Source: Prolixibacteraceae bacterium (GTDB lineage Bacteria > Bacteroidota > Bacteroidia > Bacteroidales > Prolixibacteraceae). From it: DNA of 35,941 nucleotides. The stretch is from the NCBI GenBank assembly GCA_018648265.1, contig JABGRN010000058.1:1-35941 (forward strand). The letters are read 5' to 3'. The notes beneath the pieces are model-generated. The model saw only the letters and a list, made by a program, of their open reading frames with translations. It did not search any database and was not told where the DNA came from. Every line of letters begins with the position of its first letter. Within the stretch, counting starts at the first letter, position 1. The position numbers and the translations under genes were made by a program. Of this stretch, positions 1 to 7,480 are shown one piece after another.

Positions 1-220
1 GAAAATCTAACTTAACTTTGAAAGATCGTTGTCTAAAGGAAGGGAGTATTTAAAAAGCAACAAATAATATTATTACAATTAATAGGGCTACTTTCCATCA
101 TCCGTTAGCTAAATGATCGCACCTGCCTGACCGCGCAAGCCAGATATTTGCACATTGAGGGGGAGAAGTGTTAAGAAGGCAATTTTTTGATTATAAACGA
201 TTTAAATAGAATGCATACGA

Positions 221-847
221 ATGAAAATTCTGATTTGTGATGACCATAAAATTGTTCGGATTGGTATCAGACATTTACTTCAGCAATTAAAAGGGGTAAT
301 AAGTATTGATGAAGCAGAGAATGGAAATGAAGCATTAGCTTTTTTAAAAAGTAACGACATTAATATTGTTTTGCTCGATATTACTCTGCCGGGTATTAGT
401 GGTTTAGAAGTTCTCCAAATAATAAAAACAAAATGGAAGACGATAAACGTGCTTATGTTAAGTATGCACCCACAGGAACAATATGCAATTCGTGCCCTAA
501 AGCTTGGAGCATCAGGTTATTTAACAAAAGACACAGCTTCTGAAGAATTACTTCTTGCAGTAAAAAAAATAGCAGCGGGAGGTAAATATATTTCCATGGC
601 TCTGGCTGATAATCTTGCAGCATACATAGATAATGAATCAAATACTTATAAGCACGATATTTTGTCGAAGCGCGAATTTGAAATTATGATTAAGCTTGCA
701 AATGGAAAGTCGTTGCTGGAAATTGGGAACGAACTTTTTATCTCGAATAAAACTGTTAGTACGTACAGAACGCGGATTATGGAAAAAATGGAATTAACCA
801 AAAACACAGAACTCACCAAATATTGTTTGTTAAATGAGTTGATTTAA
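221..847 (+). CDS. NarL/FixJ-type response regulator transcription factor
   Basis: A 208-residue two-component response regulator. The N-terminal receiver domain (about residues 1-120) has the acidic pair D6/D7, the phospho-acceptor D53 in LLDITLPG, S81 in the switch position and the conserved K103 in GYLTKD. Residues ~147-205 form a LuxR/NarL helix-turn-helix (LSKREFEIM...ISNKTVSTYRTRIMEKM). Phosphorylation by a partner histidine kinase should promote DNA binding; no kinase is encoded in the window, so it would have to lie upstream or elsewhere. The 220 bases before the gene show no credible coding region. It stands upstream of the fimbria-like cluster on the same strand, but a regulatory link is only inferred. 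The family call is secure and the target unknown. Confidence 0.93.
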   Translation: MKILICDDHKIVRIGIRHLLQQLKGVISIDEAENGNEALAFLKSNDINIVLLDITLPGISGLEVLQIIKTKWKTINVLMLSMHPQEQYAIRALKLGASGYLTKDTASEELLLAVKKIAAGGKYISMALADNLAAYIDNESNTYKHDILSKREFEIMIKLANGKSLLEIGNELFISNKTVSTYRTRIMEKMELTKNTELTKYCLLNELI

Positions 848-919
848 GGATACATTTAATAATTACGTTTCTTCAAAAGGATTTACAACAAATTTTCTTT
901 TTCTTGGTTAAAAGAACCT

Positions 920-1187
920 TTAAGGGCATCTCTAAAAACTCATTTCTTTCAAAAAATGAAGATAATGAAAATATGCAAGGCATAATTTTTTAGAATAGCC
1001 GTAGCTATTTCAAAAAATTATAACGCAGTCAGATTGTTTATTATCTTCGTTCCCGAAGGGTTTTCAGAGTTTTCCATATCCTGCTTCAAATTTTATTACA
1101 TTATCCCGATAGTGTTTCAAAAATTTGAATTGTCTCTGAAAAACTCTGAAAATTTTGATGCGAAGGAGTTTTTAGAGATGCCCTTAA
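920..1187. mobile_element. MITE-like element with 22-bp terminal inverted repeats
   Basis: The 558-base gap between the two response regulators holds a 268 bp non-coding element bounded by perfect 22 bp inverted repeats at 920-941 and 1166-1187. Each repeat starts with TTAA outermost, then GGGCATCTCTAAAAACTC inward. TTAA may be a 4-bp target duplication, with the transposon end at GGG. Inside are nested inverted repeats: a strong hairpin with arms 982-999 and 1004-1021 (one adjacent swap), and a pair around 1061-1075/1136-1155 containing TTTTCAGAG/CTCTGAAAA. There is no transposase, so it would need one in trans. The flanks 848-919 and 1188-1405 show no coding potential. The IS family of the ends is not established here; an IS5-type origin is a guess from the possible 4-bp TTAA duplication. 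Confidence 0.7.
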
Positions 1188-1405
1188 GCTAAGTGGCTGA
1201 AAAAAATCGTCACAATGTCACTAAAACATTCATTATATAATTTTATCATTTTTTGCTCCAGCACTATTTTATAACAGGGCTTAAACACTATCTTTCGTAG
1301 GGGAACAATACTCTATTGTGCATAACCTAATCGCGTAAGATATATCCTACATATATTTCCGAATTTGTCCTACAAAGAATTTTCCATTACATCAGTAATA
1401 TTACA

Positions 1406-1825
1406 ATGGTTAAAAACATTAATAATTTTAATAACATGAAAGTATTACTGGCAGACGATTCACAATTAATTCTTGACAGGTTACAAGAGCTGCTGCATGT
1501 GTATAAAGATGCCGAGATTATTGGATCGTTAAAAAATGGAAGTGATGCACTTGAGGCAATTCGGGCTTTAGAACCCGATTTGGTAATAATTGATATTAAT
1601 ATGCCCGGTTTAAACGGGTTGCAGGTTTTAGACATTATTAAAAAAGAAGATCATAAAACAAAATTTATAGTTCTTACATTTTACGCAACAGATTATTACA
1701 GAAAAAAAGCCATTAAATTGGGTACCGACTATTTTTTCTCGAAAAGCGATGACTTTGAAAAGGTGTCGGTGGTTGTTAATAATTTGTTGATTCAGGAAAG
1801 CAATAATAATTTAATCATGAATTGA
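1406..1825 (+). CDS. Receiver-only response regulator (CheY-like)
   Basis: A stand-alone receiver domain of 139 residues with no output domain. It has D17/D18 (LLADDSQ), phospho-acceptor D63 in IIDINMPGLNG, T91 in the switch position and K113 in FFSKSDD, so all phosphorylation residues are present. An internal ATG at 1436 begins directly at the receiver fold (MKVLLADD) and is an equally good, perhaps better, start; the first ten residues are Asn/Lys-rich and unlike a domain. Such proteins act as phosphate shuttles or bind a target protein. It lies 268 bases upstream of the fimbria-like cluster, on the same strand. A role in controlling that cluster is an inference from position only. Confidence 0.88.
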   Translation: MVKNINNFNNMKVLLADDSQLILDRLQELLHVYKDAEIIGSLKNGSDALEAIRALEPDLVIIDINMPGLNGLQVLDIIKKEDHKTKFIVLTFYATDYYRKKAIKLGTDYFFSKSDDFEKVSVVVNNLLIQESNNNLIMN

Positions 1826-1956
1826 AACGAGCATGTTAAAATATATAATACACAGGTGGATGAATATAAAGCGAGTTCCATCTGTTACCATTAAAAACAA
1901 ACAATTATAAACAGATGAAATATAAATTAAAAAACAAAAATTATGGAAAAACAAAC

Positions 1957-2064
1957 ATGACAACAACACAAGATTTAAAACCAGGGACAAAGCATATATT
2001 CCCGATTTGCAAACCGATTGATATATCGCAGAGCATCTTTTCGATATGCAAAATTAGTCAGTAA
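1957..2064 (+). CDS. Possible 35-residue small ORF or leader upstream of the fimbria cluster
   Basis: The gap 1826-2093 contains an ATG-initiated open frame of 35 codons. It has two cysteines (PICKP and SICKI) and ends 29 bases before the first DUF4402 start. It has no recognisable domain, no good ribosome-binding site and no homolog that I recall. A five-codon ORF (MEKQT) starts at 1943 just before it. A hairpin with arms CATCTGTT (1883-1890) and AACAGATG (about 1910-1917) lies upstream. This stretch is probably the 5' leader of the fimbria-like mRNA, and the ORF could be chance. Confidence 0.2.
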   Translation: MTTTQDLKPGTKHIFPICKPIDISQSIFSICKISQ

Positions 2065-2093
2065 ACTTTTTTTATAAATTAAATTTTAAAATT

Positions 2094-2642
2094 ATGAAGA
2101 AATTAATTTTAGTCTTTTTAGCCATTGTAATGGTAGCAAGTTTTTCGGACCAGGTGGTGGCGCAAACGAGTGATACAGAAGGAGCAAACGCTGGAGCAGT
2201 ACTGCTAACAGCGCTAACAGTAAGCAAAACTGCAGACATGCATTTTGGATCGAGTGTCTTACTTGATGCTACAGGAGGAACCGTGGTACTACCATCTAAT
2301 TCTACCACTCGAACTTTTACAGGTCAGGTAGCCACATCAGCAGCAACTCCGGTTGCCGCAAATGCTGCGTACAATGTTACCGGTACAGGACTCGAAACTT
2401 ACGCGCTCACACTACCTACCACAACAACAGTAACACATACTTCAGTGTCGGCCGGTGTTTACACCATGGATATAACTCTGATGAAAGCTCGTTTTAACGG
2501 AGCAGGTTCAGATGCCGTAACCAGTACACTTGCTTCAGATGGAACTGATAGTTTTACCCTTGGTGGTACGTTAACAGTACAAGCAAGCCAAGTTGGAGGT
2601 ATTTATGCAGGTACATTTAATGTTACGGTAGAATACAACTAA
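2094..2642 (+). CDS. DUF4402 secreted protein, putative major fimbrial subunit
   Basis: A 182-residue exported protein with a Sec signal peptide (MKKLILVFLAIVMVASFS, cleavage probably after VVAQ, residue ~24) and one DUF4402-like beta-sandwich domain (LTVSKTADMHFGS near the N-terminus, GGTLTVQASQVGGIYAGTF near the end). The mature protein is Ala/Thr/Ser/Gly-rich and cysteine-free. The C-terminal strand alternates hydrophobic and polar residues (TFNVTVEYN). It has a tyrosine second from the end and a glycine 14 from the end, the pattern chaperone-usher pilins use for chaperone binding and donor-strand exchange. It is the first gene of a five-gene cluster and is followed by a hairpin that could make its message more abundant than the rest, as expected for a major subunit. 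The family is fairly secure; the pilin role is inferred. Confidence 0.82.
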   Translation: MKKLILVFLAIVMVASFSDQVVAQTSDTEGANAGAVLLTALTVSKTADMHFGSSVLLDATGGTVVLPSNSTTRTFTGQVATSAATPVAANAAYNVTGTGLETYALTLPTTTTVTHTSVSAGVYTMDITLMKARFNGAGSDAVTSTLASDGTDSFTLGGTLTVQASQVGGIYAGTFNVTVEYN

Positions 2643-2657
2643 TTTGTTTATATAAAA

Positions 2658-2692
2658 GGAGAATGTCCAAACTTTGGGCTTTCTCCCTTTTT
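2658..2692 (+). terminator. Hairpin plus T-run between first DUF4402 gene and chaperone (attenuator candidate)
   Basis: GGAGAA at 2658-2663 pairs with TTCTCC at 2681-2686. An inner CCAA/TTGG pair extends the stem, and CTTTTT follows immediately at 2687-2692. This is the form of an intrinsic terminator, yet it sits inside a co-directional gene cluster, 16 bases after the first stop codon. Partial termination here would give a short, abundant transcript for the first subunit and read-through for chaperone, second subunit and usher. Confidence 0.6.
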
Positions 2693-2736
2693 AAAACGTT
2701 TTCGGTTTATGTCTATGAAATATTTAAACCAATAAT

Positions 2737-3570
2737 ATGCAAACTAAATATTTATTTACTACGCTTATTTTATTTGGGTGTTTAAGTCTCGAAACATTTG
2801 CTCAAGGAGATTTATTGATCACTCCAAACCGTGTAATATTTGAAGGAAGGAAGCAAAAAGAAGAGCTAAATTTAATAAATACAGGAAAAGAGACAACTAC
2901 ATTTTCGGTCTCTTTTGTACAAAGACGCATGAACGAAAATGGAAGTTTTGAAGTTATTGAAGTGCCCGATTCGGGACAAATGTTTGCAGATCCATTTCTG
3001 AGGATATATCCTCGCCAGGTAACTTTAGAGCCAGGCGAAGCACAGGTTGTAATGTTGCAGTGCAGACGAAAAAGCAATATGCAAGCCGGCGAGTATCGTT
3101 CGCATTTGTATTTCCGTTCAGAAAAAGATTACACACCACTTGGCAATAAAAATGCTGCTGTTGATACTCAGTCGTTAAGTGTTCAGGTAATACCAATATT
3201 TGGCATGAGCATTCCGATTATTATTCGCTCGGGAGAAGTGAGTGCAACCACTACACTGAATAACCTAAAACTAGAATCAGATAAAGATAACAATGCTTAT
3301 CTGACTTTTACGCTAAACCGAGCAGGAAATATTTCGGTGTACGGAAACTTGAAAGTAGAGCATATTCCTGACCGGGGTAAACCTTATCAGATAGGAGCTG
3401 TAAATGGCGTAGCAGTTTATACAAATCTAAACAAACGATATGTTTCTGTAAAATTAGACCCAACGGCAGCGGCAAACTTAAATAGTGGTAAGATAAAACT
3501 AAGTTATAATAGCCGCGACGATGCAAAAAGACAAGAAGTTTTTGCGGAGGTGGTAAGAGTGATACAATAA
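2737..3570 (+). CDS. PapD-like periplasmic fimbrial chaperone
   Basis: A 277-residue exported protein with a signal peptide (MQTKYLFTTLILFGCLSLETFAQ, cleavage at about residue 23) followed by two immunoglobulin-like domains. The N-terminal domain carries the PapD-type first strand (LLITPNRVIFEG). R32 is the likely equivalent of the PapD arginine that anchors the subunit C-terminus. It also has the typical LEPGEAQVVMLQCRR edge, then a hydrophobic strand (VQVIPIFGMSIPIII). Chaperones of this type hold pilin subunits folded in the periplasm and deliver them to an outer-membrane usher, which is encoded two genes downstream. The flanking DUF4402 genes are the expected clients. The family assignment is strong; the exact chaperone-usher clade is not resolved, though the sequence looks nearer alternate/archaic types than FimC. 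Confidence 0.88.
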   Translation: MQTKYLFTTLILFGCLSLETFAQGDLLITPNRVIFEGRKQKEELNLINTGKETTTFSVSFVQRRMNENGSFEVIEVPDSGQMFADPFLRIYPRQVTLEPGEAQVVMLQCRRKSNMQAGEYRSHLYFRSEKDYTPLGNKNAAVDTQSLSVQVIPIFGMSIPIIIRSGEVSATTTLNNLKLESDKDNNAYLTFTLNRAGNISVYGNLKVEHIPDRGKPYQIGAVNGVAVYTNLNKRYVSVKLDPTAAANLNSGKIKLSYNSRDDAKRQEVFAEVVRVIQ

Positions 3571-3577
3571 TTGCAAC

Positions 3578-3606
3578 GAAGTTTAAAAACTTCTTCAATA
3601 AAGAAG
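3578..3606 (+). promoter_or_regulatory. Two mutually exclusive hairpins before the second DUF4402 start
   Basis: GAAGTT (3578-3583) can pair with AACTTC (3588-3593). Alternatively CTTCTT (3590-3595) can pair with AAGAAG (3601-3606), only two bases before the ATG at 3609. The two stems share 3590-3593, so only one can form at a time. The second stem would cover the ribosome-binding region. This might tune translation of the second subunit; the stems are short and the effect is unproven. Confidence 0.35.
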
Positions 3607-3608
3607 CA

Positions 3609-4130
3609 ATGAAAAAAATAGTTTTAAACCGAAGTTTTGTGAGATTGTTTGTTTTAATGGCAGTTTTCTTTTTGGGCATAAGTTTTTCTTATGCTCAGCC
3701 CGATTTACCACAACGAGCAGTTTCAGTAACAGCTACACAATCCATTCATTTTGGTACATTTTGTTTAACAGGTGCCGGAGGAGGTACAGTTGTTCTCGGT
3801 TATGACGGTTCACTAAATTCCACAGGCGATATATTTCTGTCGGCTTTAGCACCGGTAGCACAGCCTGCAATTTTTGACATTAAGCTATGTCAGGGTCGCA
3901 ATGTAACCATAACTTATGATCCTACAACTACTTTAACCGGTAGCAACGGAGGATCTTTTACGCTTGATATTGGACCCACCGAAAAAGGAGTAAGTGGTTC
4001 TGTATTTCCTGTTAATAACGATTGCAATTTTATTACCACCTTACGGGTTGGAGGCACTCTTAATATTCCAGGCAGTTCGCCTTCAGGAACATATACCGGA
4101 AGCTTTTCCATAACTTTTGAGCAAGAATAA
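3609..4130 (+). CDS. DUF4402-like secreted protein, putative minor/adaptor fimbrial subunit
   Basis: A 173-residue exported protein with an N-terminal hydrophobic signal (RLFVLMAVFFLGISFSYAQ, cleavage at about residue 30) and a beta-rich domain related to the first subunit (VTATQSIHFGTFCLTGAGGGTVVL; C-terminus PSGTYTGSFSITFEQE). Like the first subunit it has a glycine 14 residues from its end and an alternating terminal strand, but it lacks the penultimate tyrosine. It has three mature cysteines (GTFCL, KLCQG, NDCNF), absent from the first subunit, so a disulfide is possible. It lies between chaperone and usher, and its TAA overlaps the usher ATG by one base, suggesting translational coupling. 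An adaptor, tip or usher-plugging subunit is the likely role by position; this is inference. Confidence 0.75.
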   Translation: MKKIVLNRSFVRLFVLMAVFFLGISFSYAQPDLPQRAVSVTATQSIHFGTFCLTGAGGGTVVLGYDGSLNSTGDIFLSALAPVAQPAIFDIKLCQGRNVTITYDPTTTLTGSNGGSFTLDIGPTEKGVSGSVFPVNNDCNFITTLRVGGTLNIPGSSPSGTYTGSFSITFEQE

Positions 4131-7100
4131 TGGATATTCTTAACTCATATAAAGCAACTGTTTTTAAGTGTATAATTTTTATTGTGCATTGCAAATTGGC
4201 TATTATCATTTTAGGGACGTTGCTGTTTGTTTTATTAATTATTGTACCATTTAAAAAAACCAATGCACAATATGCTTTTGATGTTGAAAATGAGAATGCT
4301 TTTTTAGCATACGACGAACTTCTGGTATCTGTTTATTTAGATGCGAACTGGAGTTTTAATACACATGTTATAATAACAAATACCGATTCGTTATACATTA
4401 ATATTGAAGATATATTTATTAATCTGGAAATTCCAAATACATTAAGTAACAATGGGAATAGTATAAGTGGATTTATTGAAAATGAAAATAATCCATATTC
4501 AATTGATTTTAGCACAAAAGAAATCAAGGTGGGTAAAAGAATAATTCCTTTACAGCAGGAATTGGTAAAAGAAGCAGGCTCACTGTACCTTGAATCGTCG
4601 GTATTGGCTGACGCATTTGGGCTGAATCTCACCTTCAATAAAAGATCGTTAACGGCGAATTTAAAATGTGATTTTGAGTTGCCTAAAACCAAACAAAAGA
4701 AACTTGTACAAACACGTAAAAATATTTCGAAATTAAGAGGCGAGCAAATTGCTGTGGATACAGTTATAAAAAGAGACTATCATTTATTCAGGGCTGGTAT
4801 GCTGGATTGGGGACTGGCATCGTATCAGACCTCAAATGAACAGACCAATAATTATGTGCGTGTAGGCGTGGGAGCCGAGCTATTTTATGGTGAAGTAAAT
4901 GCTTCAGTAAATTATTTCGACAAATATGAATTTGATATACGCCAACTACAATATAGCTGGCGTTGGATAGACAACGATAAAAAGATTGTTAAACAAGCTC
5001 AACTGGGTAATATATTTAATCAAACAATTGCCTCTTTAAATTTTCCCGTAATTGGTGCAAACATCAGAAATTCGCCAACTACGATTCGCAAGGCATCGGG
5101 GCACTATATTATTAATGAATATACCGAGCCTAATTGGACAGTGGAACTATACATAAATGACATTCTAGTAGATTACACTACCGCAGATGCTTCCGGATTA
5201 TATGTGTTTAAGGTTCCAAATGTATATGGTTATACAACATTAAAATTAAAGTTTTATGGCCCTCTTGGCGAAGAGCGTACCGAAGAACGTACTGTGCATG
5301 TACCCTATACATTTATGCCAGCAAAAATATTTGAATATGGTTTGTCAGGTGGAATTTTGCAAGACGGAAATAGAAGTCGTTTCGGACGGGCAGATTTTAA
5401 TTATGGTGTAACCAGCCATTTAACTGTAGGTGGCGGTGTTGAATATTTATCAAGTATTTACAATAGCCCATATATTCCTTTTGTCGATGTAGCCTTTCAA
5501 CCTTTTAGTAAATTGGTTTTAAACTTAGAATATGCACACGATGTAAGAATGAGGGGCTTATTAAACTTCTATTTTACACAAAGTGCTTTTCTGGAAATAG
5601 ATTATGCAAAATACGAGGAGGGGCAACTTGCCAAACAGTTTACTGCACTCGAAGAACGAAAAGCAAAAGTTTCTGTACCTTTTAAAATTAAAAAAGTTTC
5701 AGGCTTCGCAAAAATCAACTTTAATCAATTTATTTACGAAGCTTTTACATATAATCAGTTTGACTTTATATTTTCTGCCCATTATAAACAATTTAGTGCT
5801 AACACTTCATCACAATTTAATTGGGTTAATGATAATTCAGTTTTTAACAGCACAGATTTATCGCTGTCATATAAAATGAAAAATGGTATTCTTTTTCGCC
5901 CTTCAGTTCAGTATAATCTAATAGAAAATAATTTTATGAGGGTTAGGGCAGAAATCGAAAAAAGAGTTTATAAAGCTTATTTTTCAGTCTCTTACGAAAG
6001 AAATATCTCGGCTCAAAACAATACCGTCTATTTTAGTTTCAGGTACGATTTGCCGTTTGCACGTACCAGTGTTTCAATTTCTCACAGTAATAATAAAGCT
6101 CGTTTCTCAGAAAGTGCCCAGGGTAGTTTAGCTTTTGGTGGCGACAATAATTATATAAAAGCAAGTAATAATTCATCGTTAGGCAAAGGTGGTATAATGT
6201 TTTATCCTTTCCTCGATTTGAATAATAACGGCAATTTAGATGAAGGGGAGAAAATGATTATGCTGAATTCGGTTAAAATATCGGGAGGCAGAGCATATAT
6301 TAGTGAAAAAGATTCGATTGTTAGGGTTTCTAATCTGAATGCTTTTGTAAATTATAACGTAGAATTTTTGGATTCGGATTTAGATAATATTGCCTGGCGC
6401 TTTAAACATAAAACTTACCAGGTACTGGTGGATCCCAACCAGTACAAACGTGTTTATGTTCCTATTATTTCGGTTGGCGAGATATCGGGAATGGTTTACC
6501 TAAATGGCAATGATAATTTAAAAGGGATTGGTCGTATTACAATTCAAATATATAATAAACAAGGGAATAAAGTTGCTGAAACATTAAGCGAACGCGACGG
6601 GTATTACAGCTATTTAGGTTTAAGTCCCGATAATTATGTTGTGCGCATAGACGAAGAGCAGTTAGAAAAACTGGACTATCAATCAAAACCTGTAATACAT
6701 AATGTAATTATAAACAAATCGGTTGAAGGAGATATTTTAGATGGACTCGATTTTGTATTAAAAACAAAAGAAATTACAGGAGCAGTTTCAGCAGTTAAAA
6801 AAGAGCTTACTACATTTATCGAAACCAAGAGTAACACCGAGCAAATAAAAATTGTAAAAATTGACAATGAAACAATCGCCGGCTCACCAACCGCGAACGA
6901 TACGATTGAAGTGATTACTCTTATTGAAGAAAAGGGAGTAAGCAATTTTACTCAAAAAAGTGCTCCTACTAATACAATAGTTAAATCGACTGAAATTATT
7001 AAAGACTCAGAGAATATTGATTTAGGTTACCAAAAGAAAACAAGTAATAATATAAATCCTTCATTTAGTAAATTATCAGATATTACTGGTTTTTTGTATA

Positions 7101-7411
7101 GTGTGCAAATAGGTGTATATAAAAATTATATAACTGCAAAGCAACTTAAAAATCTTACTCCAATTTATTATGAAACTTTGCCAAACGGTAATAACCGATA
7201 TTTTACAGGCAATTATAATTCGGTAGAAGATGCAGAAAATGCACGAAAAACTATTGTTGCCAAAGGTATAAAAGGGGCTTATGTTGTAAATATCTCAAAA
7301 AATATTCAACCAACAACCAACATTACAAAACCAAATAATTCATCAGAAAAAGTAGTTGATAAAAATATTGCGGATGGATCGGATTTTATTGTTACCAAAA
7401 TGAATAACTAG
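4130..7411 (+). CDS. FimD-like outer-membrane usher with C-terminal SPOR domain
   Basis: A 1,093-residue exported protein. After a long N-terminal hydrophobic stretch (~residues 18-45, ending TNAQ) come an N-terminal periplasmic domain (~46-180) and the start of the barrel. An usher plug domain follows (~337-391: VELYINDILVDYTTADASG, then LYVFKVPNVYGYTTLKLKFY). Many amphipathic beta strands continue to ~680. Next is a D-x-N-x-N-G-x-x-D-x-x-E loop (~697-710, DLNNNGNLDEGE) that could bind calcium, as in SdrB/carboxypeptidase-regulatory-like modules, and a second such module (~783-860). A SPOR domain lies at ~988-1056 (SVQIGVYKNYITAKQL ... GAYVVNIS). Ushers assemble pilins across the outer membrane; SPOR domains bind denuded peptidoglycan. 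The fusion is unusual and may anchor the assembly platform to the cell wall. The start overlaps the previous stop. Confidence 0.85.
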   Translation: MDILNSYKATVFKCIIFIVHCKLAIIILGTLLFVLLIIVPFKKTNAQYAFDVENENAFLAYDELLVSVYLDANWSFNTHVIITNTDSLYINIEDIFINLEIPNTLSNNGNSISGFIENENNPYSIDFSTKEIKVGKRIIPLQQELVKEAGSLYLESSVLADAFGLNLTFNKRSLTANLKCDFELPKTKQKKLVQTRKNISKLRGEQIAVDTVIKRDYHLFRAGMLDWGLASYQTSNEQTNNYVRVGVGAELFYGEVNASVNYFDKYEFDIRQLQYSWRWIDNDKKIVKQAQLGNIFNQTIASLNFPVIGANIRNSPTTIRKASGHYIINEYTEPNWTVELYINDILVDYTTADASGLYVFKVPNVYGYTTLKLKFYGPLGEERTEERTVHVPYTFMPAKIFEYGLSGGILQDGNRSRFGRADFNYGVTSHLTVGGGVEYLSSIYNSPYIPFVDVAFQPFSKLVLNLEYAHDVRMRGLLNFYFTQSAFLEIDYAKYEEGQLAKQFTALEERKAKVSVPFKIKKVSGFAKINFNQFIYEAFTYNQFDFIFSAHYKQFSANTSSQFNWVNDNSVFNSTDLSLSYKMKNGILFRPSVQYNLIENNFMRVRAEIEKRVYKAYFSVSYERNISAQNNTVYFSFRYDLPFARTSVSISHSNNKARFSESAQGSLAFGGDNNYIKASNNSSLGKGGIMFYPFLDLNNNGNLDEGEKMIMLNSVKISGGRAYISEKDSIVRVSNLNAFVNYNVEFLDSDLDNIAWRFKHKTYQVLVDPNQYKRVYVPIISVGEISGMVYLNGNDNLKGIGRITIQIYNKQGNKVAETLSERDGYYSYLGLSPDNYVVRIDEEQLEKLDYQSKPVIHNVIINKSVEGDILDGLDFVLKTKEITGAVSAVKKELTTFIETKSNTEQIKIVKIDNETIAGSPTANDTIEVITLIEEKGVSNFTQKSAPTNTIVKSTEIIKDSENIDLGYQKKTSNNINPSFSKLSDITGFLYSVQIGVYKNYITAKQLKNLTPIYYETLPNGNNRYFTGNYNSVEDAENARKTIVAKGIKGAYVVNISKNIQPTTNITKPNNSSEKVVDKNIADGSDFIVTKMNN

Positions 7412-7463
7412 GAAATGAGAAAAATTCATCAGAAAATAGCTTATTCGATAAAATTCTACAAAG

Positions 7464-7472
7464 AAGGAGGTA
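7464..7472 (+). promoter_or_regulatory. Strong Shine-Dalgarno site that decides the start of the giant gene
   Basis: AAGGAGGTA lies 8 bases before the ATG at 7481. Bacteroidota rarely use such sites, so this perfect match is notable. It favours 7481 over the in-frame ATG at 7415. The 7481 start also gives an ordinary signal peptide (MNLCQAKFKMLIGISLFF...SGQA) instead of one preceded by 22 charged residues. Confidence 0.65.
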
Positions 7473-7480
7473 AGAGTTTT

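Noticed and set aside
1-220. End of an upstream gene or a histidine kinase
   Set aside because: No open frame with coding character reaches into this segment.
2094-4130. FimA/Mfa1-type (type V) Bacteroidota fimbriae
   Set aside because: There are no lipoprotein signal peptides, and a PapD-like chaperone and an usher are present.
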